Of a stretch of DNA of 64,000 bases, positions 16,881-24,668 are shown piece after piece. The position numbers and the translations under genes were made by a program. The notes beneath the pieces are model-generated. The model made no database searches and had not been told where the DNA came from. It saw only the letters and a list, made by a program, of their open reading frames with translations. The DNA comes from Streptomyces sp. WM6386 (GTDB lineage: Bacteria > Actinomycetota > Actinomycetes > Streptomycetales > Streptomycetaceae): positions 21,747 to 85,746 of the forward strand of contig NZ_JXTE01000035.1 of assembly GCF_000972385.1 (NCBI RefSeq), read 5' to 3'. Numbering within the stretch: position 1 is the stretch's first letter; each line of letters begins with the position of its first letter.

Positions 16881-17570
16881 ATGACGCGCGCGAGCAATGC
16901 ACAGGGCGTGGCGCTCAGCAAGGAGGGTCTGCCGCAGTGGCTGGACCCGGTGGTGCGGGCGGTGGAGACGGTCGAGCCGGTGCAGCTGAGCCGGTTCCTG
17001 CCGCCGGCGAACGGGGCGGGGCGGCAGTCGGCCGTGCTGATCCTGTTCGGCGAGGGGGAGCGCGGACCCGAGCTGCTGCTCATGGAGCGGGCCAGCTCGC
17101 TGCGGTCCCATGCCGGGCAGCCCTCCTTCCCCGGCGGTGCCCTCGACCCCGAGGACGGCGACCCGAAGGCCGACGGGCCGCTCAGGGCCGCCCTGCGTGA
17201 GGCCGAGGAGGAGACCGGGCTCGACCCGGCGGGCGTGCAGCTCTTCGGCGTGCTGCCCAAGCTCTACATCCCGGTCAGCGGCTTCGTCGTGACCTCGGTG
17301 CTGGGCTGGTGGCGCGAGCCGACTCCGGTCGGAGTCGTGGATCCGAACGAGACGGCGCGGGTCTTCACCGTTCCCGTGGCGGATCTCACGAATCCCGACA
17401 ACCGGGCCACGACCGTCCACCCCAGCGGCCACCGAGGCCCGGCATTCCTGGTCGAATCGGCCCTGGTCTGGGGCTTCACGGCCGGAATCATCGACCGCCT
17501 GCTGCACTACTCGGGATGGGAGCGCCCCTGGGACCGGGAGAAGCAGGTCCCGCTCGACTGGCGGTCATGA
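16881..17570 (+). CDS. CoA pyrophosphatase-type NUDIX hydrolase
   Basis: A 229-residue NUDIX enzyme. The segment LLLMERASSLRSHAGQPSFP followed by GGALDPED is the UPF0035 signature that marks NudL/NUDT7 CoA diphosphatases. The Nudix helix is ALREAEEETGLDP. These enzymes cleave CoA or acyl-CoA to phosphopantetheine and 3',5'-ADP. The ATG at 16881 is used; a GTG six bases earlier is also possible, both behind AAGGACGGGG. It precedes the MarP-like protease, as Rv3672c precedes Rv3671c in mycobacteria (from memory). Confidence 0.9.
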   Translation: MTRASNAQGVALSKEGLPQWLDPVVRAVETVEPVQLSRFLPPANGAGRQSAVLILFGEGERGPELLLMERASSLRSHAGQPSFPGGALDPEDGDPKADGPLRAALREAEEETGLDPAGVQLFGVLPKLYIPVSGFVVTSVLGWWREPTPVGVVDPNETARVFTVPVADLTNPDNRATTVHPSGHRGPAFLVESALVWGFTAGIIDRLLHYSGWERPWDREKQVPLDWRS

Positions 17571-17618
17571 CAGGGTGTCTGCCGTGTTGTGTCGTGTGAT
17601 GAGGCGAGGCCTGAACCG

Positions 17619-18818
17619 GTGAACGTGCTGGACATCCTGTTGCTGGTCGCCGCCGTGTGGTTCGCGATCGTCGGCTACCGCCAGGGCTTCGTCGTCGGCA
17701 TCCTGTCGGTGATCGGCTTCATGGGCGGTGGTCTTGTCGCCGTCTACGTGCTGCCCGTCGTCTGGGACGCCCTCACCGACAACTCGGAGGTCAGCACGAC
17801 CGCCGCCGTCGTCGCGGTCGTCGTCGTCATCGTCTGCGCCTCCGTCGGCCAGGCCCTGACCACCCACCTCGGCAACAAGCTCCGCCGGTACATCACCTGG
17901 TCCCCGGCCCGCGCGCTGGACGCCACCGGCGGCGCCCTCGTCAACGTCGTCGCGATGCTCCTCGTGGCGTGGCTGATCGGCTCCGCCCTCGCCGGCACCA
18001 CCCTGCCGACCCTGGGCAAGGAGGTCCGTAACTCCAAGGTCCTCCTCGGCGTCGCGCGGGCCCTGCCCGACCAGGCCAACACCTGGTTCGCTGACTTCTC
18101 CTCGGTCCTCGCGCAGAACGGCTTCCCGCAGGTCTTCAGCCCGTTCTCCAACGAGCCGATCAACGAGGTCCAGCCGCCCGACCCGGCGCTCGCGGGCAGT
18201 CCGGTCGCCACCCGGGCCAAGCGGTCCATCGTCAAGGTCATGGGCACCGCCCAGAGTTGCGGCAAGGTCCTCGAAGGCACCGGCTTCGTCTTCGGCGAGC
18301 GCCGCGTCATGACCAACGCGCATGTCGTGGGCGGCGTCGACGAACCCACCGTCCAGATCGGCGGCGAGGGCAGGAAGTACGACGCGACGGTCGTCCTCTA
18401 CGACTGGGAGCGCGACATCGCCGTACTCGACGTACCGGATCTCAAGGCGCCCGCCCTCGAGTTCACGTCCACGGACGCCAAGAGCGGCGACGACGCGATC
18501 ATCGCGGGCTTCCCGGAGAACGGCGCGTACGACGTCCGGGCCGCGCGCGTGCGCGGACGCATCCCGGCCAACGGACCGGACATCTACCACCGCGGCACCG
18601 TGCACCGCGATGTGTACTCCCTCTACGCGACCGTCCGCCAGGGCAACTCCGGCGGCCCGCTGCTCACCGCCGAAGGCGAGGTGTACGGCGTGGTCTTCGC
18701 GAAGTCCCTGGACAACGCCCAGACCGGATACGCGCTGACCGCGGACGAGATCCAGGAGGACATCGCCAGGGGGCGCACCGCGAACCAGCAGGTGGACAGC
18801 GACAGCTGCGCGCTGTGA
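17619..18818 (+). CDS. MarP-like membrane serine protease (CvpA domain plus trypsin fold)
   Basis: A 399-residue protein. The first 150 residues hold about four membrane segments of the CvpA type (VLDILLLVAAVWFAIVGYRQ, then GFVVGIL). A trypsin-like domain follows from about 190. The catalytic triad reads His235 (TNAHVV), Asp266 (WERDIAVL) and Ser344 (GNSGGPL). Mycobacterial MarP, which protects against acid and oxidative stress from the periplasmic side, has the triad at nearly the same positions, from memory. Two cysteines near the protease entrance (SCGK) and at the C-terminus (SDSCAL) could form a disulfide that controls activity. The GTG start at 17619 follows GAGGCGAGG. Confidence 0.92.
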   Translation: MNVLDILLLVAAVWFAIVGYRQGFVVGILSVIGFMGGGLVAVYVLPVVWDALTDNSEVSTTAAVVAVVVVIVCASVGQALTTHLGNKLRRYITWSPARALDATGGALVNVVAMLLVAWLIGSALAGTTLPTLGKEVRNSKVLLGVARALPDQANTWFADFSSVLAQNGFPQVFSPFSNEPINEVQPPDPALAGSPVATRAKRSIVKVMGTAQSCGKVLEGTGFVFGERRVMTNAHVVGGVDEPTVQIGGEGRKYDATVVLYDWERDIAVLDVPDLKAPALEFTSTDAKSGDDAIIAGFPENGAYDVRAARVRGRIPANGPDIYHRGTVHRDVYSLYATVRQGNSGGPLLTAEGEVYGVVFAKSLDNAQTGYALTADEIQEDIARGRTANQQVDSDSCAL

Positions 18819-19141
18819 GGTGTGGGGTGCGTCAGCCTCGGGGGTGACGCAGCCGTACCGAGACCCAGCGGGCCCGGCGGCGCAGAATATGCGGAATGCC
18901 CACTCGGAGGTCCGTGCCCTGCATCTGCGGGGCCCCTCCTCGTTGGTGGGGGCTCAGACCATGGCCCGAGCGGCGATTGCGTGCTGCGTCACTGTAGTCG
19001 TGCGTCCAGCCCATACCCCGACGTGTGCCCCTGCCCCAAGGTCGATAACCGCCCCCAGGGCCCCCAATTGGCCTATGCGCCGGGCAAGTGGCTGTTCGTC
19101 GGACAGGTGTTCAAGTCCGGATACCGGGCGCGTTCACACGG
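18819..19141. other. Intergenic region without a supported gene
   Basis: About 320 bases lie between the convergent MarP gene and the remnant of an alpha/beta-hydrolase 3' end. Codon bias is lost, several frames contain stops, and no RNA fold or promoter stands out. A GGGGCCCCTCC segment is present. I see nothing to annotate within it. Confidence 0.6.
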
Positions 19142-19218
19142 TCACCGATCGGGCTCGGGGTCCTTCAGCCAATTGATCAGTTCTGTCGTGAAAGCGACCG
19201 GATCCTCCTCGTGCGGAC
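19142..19218 (-). pseudogene. Duplicated 3' end of an alpha/beta-hydrolase gene
   Basis: This segment matches the last ~25 codons of the intact hydrolase gene (19276-19352) at roughly four bases in five. It translates to PHEEDPVAFTTELINWLKDP then EPDR and stop, against PHEEDPVAFSAELINWLKDP then EPDR in the intact gene. Differences are mostly silent or conservative, so the copy diverged while still coding. Upstream of this point (19219 onward) the similarity ends in a GGGGG/CCCCC stretch. It looks like the surviving tail of a tandem paralogue whose body was deleted. Confidence 0.75.
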
Positions 19219-19275
19219 CGTGCTTTCCCGGGGGCTGACCCCCGGACACCCAGCCGATCTCAGCGCTGACGTCCC

Positions 19276-20202
19276 TCACCGATCGGGCTCGGGGTCCTTC
19301 AGCCAGTTGATGAGCTCGGCCGAGAAGGCGACAGGGTCTTCCTCGTGCGGAAAATGCCCGAGTCCGTCGAACAGCCGCCAGCGGTACGGCGCTTCGACGT
19401 ACTCGCCGGATCCGGCCGCGCTCCGCATCCGCAGCACCGGGTCCAGTGAGCCGTGCAGATGCAGCGTCGGCACCCGCACCGGGCGCTTCATACGGCGGTT
19501 GAACTGGATGCCGTCGGGGCGGGCCAGGGAGCGCACCATCCAGCGGTACGGCTCGATCGAGCAGTGCGCCGTCGACGGGATGCACATCGCGCGGCGGTAC
19601 GTCTCCACCGCGTCGTCGTCCGGCAGGACCGGCCCTGACCAGTCCCGCATCAGCCGGGCGACCAGCGCGCCGTCGTCCGCGGTCAGCTGCCGCTCCGGGA
19701 TCCAGGGGCGCTGAAACCCCCAGATGTAGGAGCCGGCGCGCGTCTGCTTGACGTCCGAGAGCATCGCCGAGCGCCAGCGCCGCGGATGGGGCATCGAGGC
19801 CACCGCGAGCCGCCGTACGAGCTTCGGACGCATCGCGGCCGCCGTCCACGCCAGATAGCCGCCCAGGTCGTGGCCGACCAGCGCGGCGTCCGGCTCGCCC
19901 AGGGAGCGGATCACGCCGGTGATGTCGAGGGCGAGGTTGGCCGGGTCGTAGCCGCGCGGGGTGCGGTCGCTGCCGCCGACGCCCCTGAGGTCCATGGCGA
20001 CGGCCCGGAACCCGGCGTCGGCGAGCGCGGGCAACTGGTGCCGCCACGTCCACCAGAACTGCGGGAAGCCGTGCAGCAGCAGGACCAGCGGGCCGTCGCC
20101 CATCTCGGCGATGTGGAAGCGGGCGCCGTTGGCGGCCACCTCGCGATGGGTCCAGGGACCGTCCGGTCGTACTACTGAGGCAGGTGTGGCGGGGTCCGTC
20201 AT
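19276..20202 (-). CDS. Alpha/beta hydrolase, epoxide hydrolase-like
   Basis: A 308-residue soluble hydrolase. The oxyanion motif is HGFPQFWWTW. The nucleophile elbow VGHDLGGYLAW has Asp as nucleophile, as in epoxide hydrolases and haloalkane dehalogenases. DLRGVGGSD lies between them. The acid residue is probably in GSLDPV and the base is His of GLGHFPHEE. The lid region carries YIWGFQRPWIPERQL. It corresponds to ephE (Rv3670) in the mycobacterial order, from memory. Its 5' end overlaps the stop of the holin-like gene by four bases. A diverged copy of its 3' end lies immediately downstream. Confidence 0.9.
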   Translation of the reverse strand: MTDPATPASVVRPDGPWTHREVAANGARFHIAEMGDGPLVLLLHGFPQFWWTWRHQLPALADAGFRAVAMDLRGVGGSDRTPRGYDPANLALDITGVIRSLGEPDAALVGHDLGGYLAWTAAAMRPKLVRRLAVASMPHPRRWRSAMLSDVKQTRAGSYIWGFQRPWIPERQLTADDGALVARLMRDWSGPVLPDDDAVETYRRAMCIPSTAHCSIEPYRWMVRSLARPDGIQFNRRMKRPVRVPTLHLHGSLDPVLRMRSAAGSGEYVEAPYRWRLFDGLGHFPHEEDPVAFSAELINWLKDPEPDR

Positions 20203-20687
20203 GACGACGAGCGTGCCACAGCTTCGATGGCCTCCGGGACACGGTCCTGCGTCAGCTCCGGCCGCGGATGCGGCTTGGCGTTCTGCAGGACGCTCGCCGA
20301 CTCCTTCATCGACGCGGCGGTCTTCTGCGCGCCGCCGCCCTTCTTCGCCTTCTTCGCGAAGACCACGCCGATCAGCGCCAGCAGGCCCGCGATGAGCACG
20401 TTCGCCGCGAAGGACAGCAGGAAGCAGACCGCCATGTTCCAGTCGCTCCAGGTGCGGATGCCGTACGCCAGGGCGAAGTTCAGCATCGGCAGCGAGAACA
20501 CCAGCACCGCGCCGGCCACCGTGAAGGCGCCGCCGCTCGTCGCGCCGCGCTTCACGTCCCGCTTGAGCTGCGCCTTGGCCAGCGCGATCTCGTCGTGCAC
20601 CAGCGCGGACATCTCGGTCGTCGCCGAGGCGAACAGCTGGCCGATGCTGCGTTCGGCGCCGACCGGGCTGCCGTCGGGTGCGCTCAT
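20199..20687 (-). CDS. Phage holin family (actinobacterial holin 3-like) membrane protein
   Basis: A 162-residue protein with two strong hydrophobic segments around residues 55-75 and 88-112, separated by a short polar turn with a Trp (RTWSDWNM). The N-terminus is amphipathic (SALVHDEIALAKAQLKRDV), as in the chromosomal holin-like family, and the C-terminal tail is basic. These proteins are universal in actinobacteria and are not prophage genes here; their function is unknown. GGGAGAA precedes the ATG. It is translationally coupled to the hydrolase downstream (ATGA). Confidence 0.85.
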   Translation of the reverse strand: MSAPDGSPVGAERSIGQLFASATTEMSALVHDEIALAKAQLKRDVKRGATSGGAFTVAGAVLVFSLPMLNFALAYGIRTWSDWNMAVCFLLSFAANVLIAGLLALIGVVFAKKAKKGGGAQKTAASMKESASVLQNAKPHPRPELTQDRVPEAIEAVARSSS

Positions 20688-20762
20688 CGCGTTCTCCCTG
20701 AATCTGCCGTGTGCCCGACTGGAAGTCTTGGGCCGGAAAGTCTTTTGTACCGTCCCGTCAGA

Positions 20763-22199
20763 TCATGCCCGACGGTCGTCCTCCTCGCCTGCCCCGCCCG
20801 TCACTTCGGCAAGTCCCGCTCGCTCGGCGGCCTTGAGTTCGGCGATCCTGCGGTGTTCGGCGGCCTTGCTCTCGTGGATCGCGGCCATGCGCAGGTGGTA
20901 CGCCGGGTCGTCCTCCTCGTAGATGTCCGGGATCCCGTCGAGGTCGTCGTCGCGCTCCTCGGCCTCGCACATCCGGCGGTACTTGCCGTTCCGGATCTTC
21001 AGCAGCACGGTGGCGAGGGTCGCCGCGATGAGCGAGCCCATCAGCACGGCCGCCTTGACCTCGTCGGTGAGCGCCGCGTCCCCGTCGAAGGCCAGCTCCC
21101 CGATGAGCAGCGACACCGTGAAGCCGATGCCGGCCAGGGTGGCGACGGCGAAGACGTCCGCCCACTCCAGGTCGTCGCTGAGCGAGGCGCGGGTGAATCG
21201 TGCCGTCAGCCAGGTCCCGCCGAAGATGCCGAGCGCCTTGCCGACGACGAGACCGAGGACCACACCGAGCGTCTCGGGCTTGGTGAACACATCGCCGAGC
21301 GCGCCGCCGGACACGGAGACACCGGCGCTGAACAGGGCGAACAGCGGTACGGCCAACCCCGCCGAGAGCGGACGTACGAGATGCTCGATGTGCTCGCCGG
21401 GCGAGTGCTCCTCGCCCTCCCGAGGGGTGCAGCGCAGCATCAGGCCCATCGCGACGCCCGCGATGGTGGCGTGGACGCCGCTGTTGTACATCAGGCCCCA
21501 GATGACGAGCGCGAGCGGCACGTACACGTACCAGCCGCGTACGCCCTTGCGCAGCAGCAGCCAGAAGACGACCAGGCCGATCACCGCGCCGCCCAGGGCG
21601 GCGAAGTCGATGTCCGCGGTGAAGAACACCGCGATGATCAGGATCGCGAAGAGGTCGTCGACGACGGCGAGGGTGAGCAGGAAGGCGCGCAAGGAGCTGG
21701 GGAGGGAGGTGCCGATGACCGCGAGCACGGCGAGTGCGAAGGCGATGTCGGTCGCGGTCGGGACCGCCCAGCCGTCGAGGGCGCCGCCGCCGGTGAGGTT
21801 GGTCAGGACGTAGACGAGGGCCGGTACGGCCATGCCGCACAGGGCCGCGACGACCGGCAGCGCGGCAGCCTTGGGGTCCTTGAGGTCACCGGCGACCAGC
21901 TCGCGCTTGAGTTCGATGCCGGCGACGAAGAAGAAGATCGCGAGGAGTCCGTCGGCCGCCCAGTGCGCGATCGAGAGGTTCAGGCCGAGAGCCTCGGGGC
22001 CGAGGTGGAAGTGGCTGACGCTCTCGTAGCTGTCGTGCAGCGCGGGGATGTTCACCCAGATCAGGGCGGCGACCGCGGCGACGAGGAGCAGGACACCGCC
22101 GACGGTCTCGGTGCGCAGCGCGTCCGCCACGAAGGTCCGTTCCGGCAGGGAGAGCCGTCCGAGGACCTTGCGGGTGGGGGTGGTGCGGGGCGCGGGCAT
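20763..22199 (-). CDS. nhaA: NhaA sodium/proton antiporter
   Basis: A 478-residue membrane antiporter with about 11-12 hydrophobic helices. NhaA hallmarks: FFFVAGIELKRELV in helix 2, PTATDIAFALAVLAVIGT and AVVDDLFAILII, which holds the paired aspartates of the ion site. FTVSLLIGELAF lies near the C-terminus. The cytoplasmic tail of about 75 residues is longer than in E. coli NhaA, and is charged and helical (HRRIAELKAAERAG). It should exchange external protons for internal sodium at alkaline pH. GGAGG precedes the ATG. Confidence 0.95.
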   Translation of the reverse strand: MPAPRTTPTRKVLGRLSLPERTFVADALRTETVGGVLLLVAAVAALIWVNIPALHDSYESVSHFHLGPEALGLNLSIAHWAADGLLAIFFFVAGIELKRELVAGDLKDPKAAALPVVAALCGMAVPALVYVLTNLTGGGALDGWAVPTATDIAFALAVLAVIGTSLPSSLRAFLLTLAVVDDLFAILIIAVFFTADIDFAALGGAVIGLVVFWLLLRKGVRGWYVYVPLALVIWGLMYNSGVHATIAGVAMGLMLRCTPREGEEHSPGEHIEHLVRPLSAGLAVPLFALFSAGVSVSGGALGDVFTKPETLGVVLGLVVGKALGIFGGTWLTARFTRASLSDDLEWADVFAVATLAGIGFTVSLLIGELAFDGDAALTDEVKAAVLMGSLIAATLATVLLKIRNGKYRRMCEAEERDDDLDGIPDIYEEDDPAYHLRMAAIHESKAAEHRRIAELKAAERAGLAEVTGGAGEEDDRRA

Positions 22200-22283
22200 C
22201 GGGGGACCTCCGGTCGGTGGGTAGGGCGGAGCTGCTCGCCGACCAGACTTCCCGGCACACCTATGGGGTCACGCTTGTTTTCC

Positions 22284-22296
22284 TTAGTTTACCTAA
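22284..22296. promoter_or_regulatory. Near-palindromic AT-rich site upstream of nhaA
   Basis: TTAGTTTACCTAA has mirror-symmetric ends (TTAG/CTAA) and lies 85 bases before the nhaA start, in a short AT-rich patch. It could be a regulator site or part of the promoter. It resembles iron-type boxes only loosely, so I do not assign a protein. Confidence 0.3.
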
Positions 22297-22336
22297 AAGG
22301 GGCGCCCGGCGCGTTTTCTCGCGCCGGGCGCCCCTT
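22297..22336 (-). terminator. Hairpin terminator of acs
   Basis: Arms 22297-22313 and 22320-22336 are perfectly complementary over 17 bases, with loop TTTTCT. It lies 18 bases downstream of the acetyl-CoA synthetase stop. Read leftward it is followed by TTTTAGG, a T-run on the transcript. Confidence 0.88.
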
Positions 22337-22353
22337 CTGGCGGGCTCGGTGGC

Positions 22354-24312
22354 TCAGTCCTCGCTGGGCGCGGCCGGCAGCTTCGCCTGGATGAGGTCCA
22401 TGACCGTGGAGTCGGTCAGGGTGGTGACGTCTCCGAGCTGACGGTTCTCGGCGACGTCCCGCAACAGGCGGCGCATGATCTTGCCGGAGCGGGTCTTGGG
22501 CAGCTCGGCCACCGGGAGGACCCGCTTGGGCTTGGCGATCGGGCCGAGGGTGGCGCCGACGTGGTTGCGCAGGTCGTTGACGAGGCCCTCGTCCTCGGCG
22601 TTCGCCGTGCCGCGCAGGATCACGAAGGCGACGATGGCCTGACCGGTGGTCTCGTCGGCGGCACCGACGACGGCGGCCTCGGCGACCGACGGGTGGGAGA
22701 CGAGCGCCGACTCCACCTCCGTCGTGGAGATGTTGTGGCCGGAGACGAGCATGACGTCGTCCACGCGCCCGAGGAGCCAGATGTCCCCGTCGTCGTCCTT
22801 CTTCGCCCCGTCACCGGCGAAGTACTTGCCCTCGAAGCGCGACCAGTACGTGTCGAGGAACCGCTGGTCGTCGCCCCAGATGGTGCGCAGCATCGACGGC
22901 CACGGCTCGGTGAGGACCAGGTAGCCGCCACCCCCGTTGGGAACTTCCCGAGCCTCGTCGTCGACGACGGTCGCGCAGATGCCGGGCAGCGGGGTCTGCG
23001 CGGAGCCCGGCTTGGTCTCGGTGACACCGGGCAGCGGCGAGATCATCATCGCGCCGGTCTCGGTCTGCCACCACGTGTCGACGATCGGCGTGAGGTCGGC
23101 ACCGATGTGCTTGCGGTACCAGATCCACGCCTCGGGGTTGATGGGCTCACCCACGGAACCGAGGACGCGCAACGACGACAGGTCGAACTTCGCGGGGATG
23201 TCGTCGCCCCACTTCATGAACGTACGAATGGCGGTGGGCGCCGTGTACAGGATGGTGACCCCGTACTTCTGGATGATCTCCCAGAACCGGCCCTGGTGCG
23301 GGGTGTCCGGCGTGCCCTCGTACATGACCTGGGTGGCACCGTTGGCCAGCGGCCCGTAGACGATGTACGAGTGCCCGGTGACCCAGCCGACGTCGGCCGT
23401 GCACCAGTAGACGTCGGTCTCCGGCTTGAGGTCGAAGACGGCGTGGTGGGTGTACGCGGTCTGAGTGAGGTAGCCGCCGGAGGTGTGCAGGATGCCCTTC
23501 GGCTTACCCGTCGTGCCCGACGTGTAGAGGATGAAGAGCGGCTGCTCGGCGCCGAAGGCCTCGGGGGTGTGCTCGGCGGACTGCCGGTCGACGATCTCGT
23601 GCCACCAGACGTCACGGCTGTCGTTCCAGGCGACGTCCTGGCCGGTACGGCGGACCACGAGCACGTGTTCGACATTGCCCGCCTTGTCGGCGGCCTCGTC
23701 GACGGCCGGCTTGAGCGCCGACGGCTTGCCGCGGCGGTAGCCGCCGTCGGAGGTGATGACGACCTTGGCGTCGGCGTCCTGGATACGCGTGGCGAGCGCG
23801 TCCGCGGAGAAGCCGCCGAAGACGACGGAGTGCGCGGCGCCGATGCGGGCGCAGGCCAGCATCGCGACGGCCGTCTCCGGGATCATCGGCATGTAGACGG
23901 CGACCCGGTCACCCTTCTGAACCCCCAGCTCCAGCAGTGCGTTCGCGGCCTTGGAGACCTCGTCCTTCAGCTCCGCGTAGGTGATCGCGCGGCTGTCGCC
24001 GGGCTCGCCCTCGAAGTGGATGGCGACCCGGTCGCCGTTACCCGCCTCGACATGCCGGTCGACGCAGTTGTACGCGACGTTGAGCTCGCCGTCCTTGAAC
24101 CACTTGGCGAACGGCGGGTTCGACCAGTCCAGCGTCTCGGTCGGCTCCTTGGCCCAGGTCAGCCGACGGGCCTGTGCGGCCCAGAAGCCGAGCCTGTCAG
24201 CCTTGGCCTGTGCATACGCCTCCGCCGTGACATTGGCGTTCGCTGCCAGGTCTGCGGGCGGCGCGAACCTGCGCTCTTCCTTGAGCAGGTTGGCCAGGCT
24301 TTCGTTGCTCAC
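22354..24312 (-). CDS. acs: Acetyl-CoA synthetase (AMP-forming)
   Basis: A 652-residue enzyme that activates acetate to acetyl-CoA through acetyl-AMP. Adenylate-forming motifs are visible: [11 protein letters not shown] (A3), [36 protein letters not shown] and the hinge-region [16 protein letters not shown]. The C-terminal [13 protein letters not shown] carries the lysine acetylated by Pat-type enzymes, so activity is probably controlled after translation. The GTG start at 24310-24312 with GGGAGAT upstream gives the family length; the frame extends further but without similarity. Confidence 0.97.
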   Translation of the reverse strand: MSNESLANLLKEERRFAPPADLAANANVTAEAYAQAKADRLGFWAAQARRLTWAKEPTETLDWSNPPFAKWFKDGELNVAYNCVDRHVEAGNGDRVAIHFEGEPGDSRAITYAELKDEVSKAANALLELGVQKGDRVAVYMPMIPETAVAMLACARIGAAHSVVFGGFSADALATRIQDADAKVVITSDGGYRRGKPSALKPAVDEAADKAGNVEHVLVVRRTGQDVAWNDSRDVWWHEIVDRQSAEHTPEAFGAEQPLFILYTSGTTGKPKGILHTSGGYLTQTAYTHHAVFDLKPETDVYWCTADVGWVTGHSYIVYGPLANGATQVMYEGTPDTPHQGRFWEIIQKYGVTILYTAPTAIRTFMKWGDDIPAKFDLSSLRVLGSVGEPINPEAWIWYRKHIGADLTPIVDTWWQTETGAMMISPLPGVTETKPGSAQTPLPGICATVVDDEAREVPNGGGGYLVLTEPWPSMLRTIWGDDQRFLDTYWSRFEGKYFAGDGAKKDDDGDIWLLGRVDDVMLVSGHNISTTEVESALVSHPSVAEAAVVGAADETTGQAIVAFVILRGTANAEDEGLVNDLRNHVGATLGPIAKPKRVLPVAELPKTRSGKIMRRLLRDVAENRQLGDVTTLTDSTVMDLIQAKLPAAPSED

Positions 24313-24668
24313 GACATCTCCCTTGCGGTGTTTTGCCGGGGCGACCGTTGTGTCCCAGGCCACAGCTCATCAGACCGGAGGGTGCGCTGACAAGCGCCGA
24401 TGGAAAATTGGTTTAGACCTGTGGGCGCCGGGTCCGGCAGCCGGCGTCATTCGTACCCACGTACGCCGACCAGGCAGAGTTCATGTCCTGTAACGCCTTT
24501 CACACTTCCGCCCACGTATGGATGAAGCGCCACCGACGATGAGGGGAGACCGAGTGAAGGGATACGGGGTGGGCCGGCCGCGGTGGCCGCGCTCGCGGTG
24601 GTGCGGAACGGTGACGGCAAGCCGTACGGAACGGGCGACCACGGGAACCGGGGCCGCCCGTCCCTCCG
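24313..24668. other. Intergenic region upstream of acs
   Basis: About 355 bases between two genes on the same strand. The part next to acs should hold its promoter, but I cannot point to clear -10 and -35 boxes. No supported gene, RNA or long repeat is seen. Confidence 0.5.

Noticed and set aside
20199..20687. Prophage signal from the holin-like gene
   Set aside because: No other phage gene is nearby. This family is part of the conserved chromosomal order and is coupled to a hydrolase gene.
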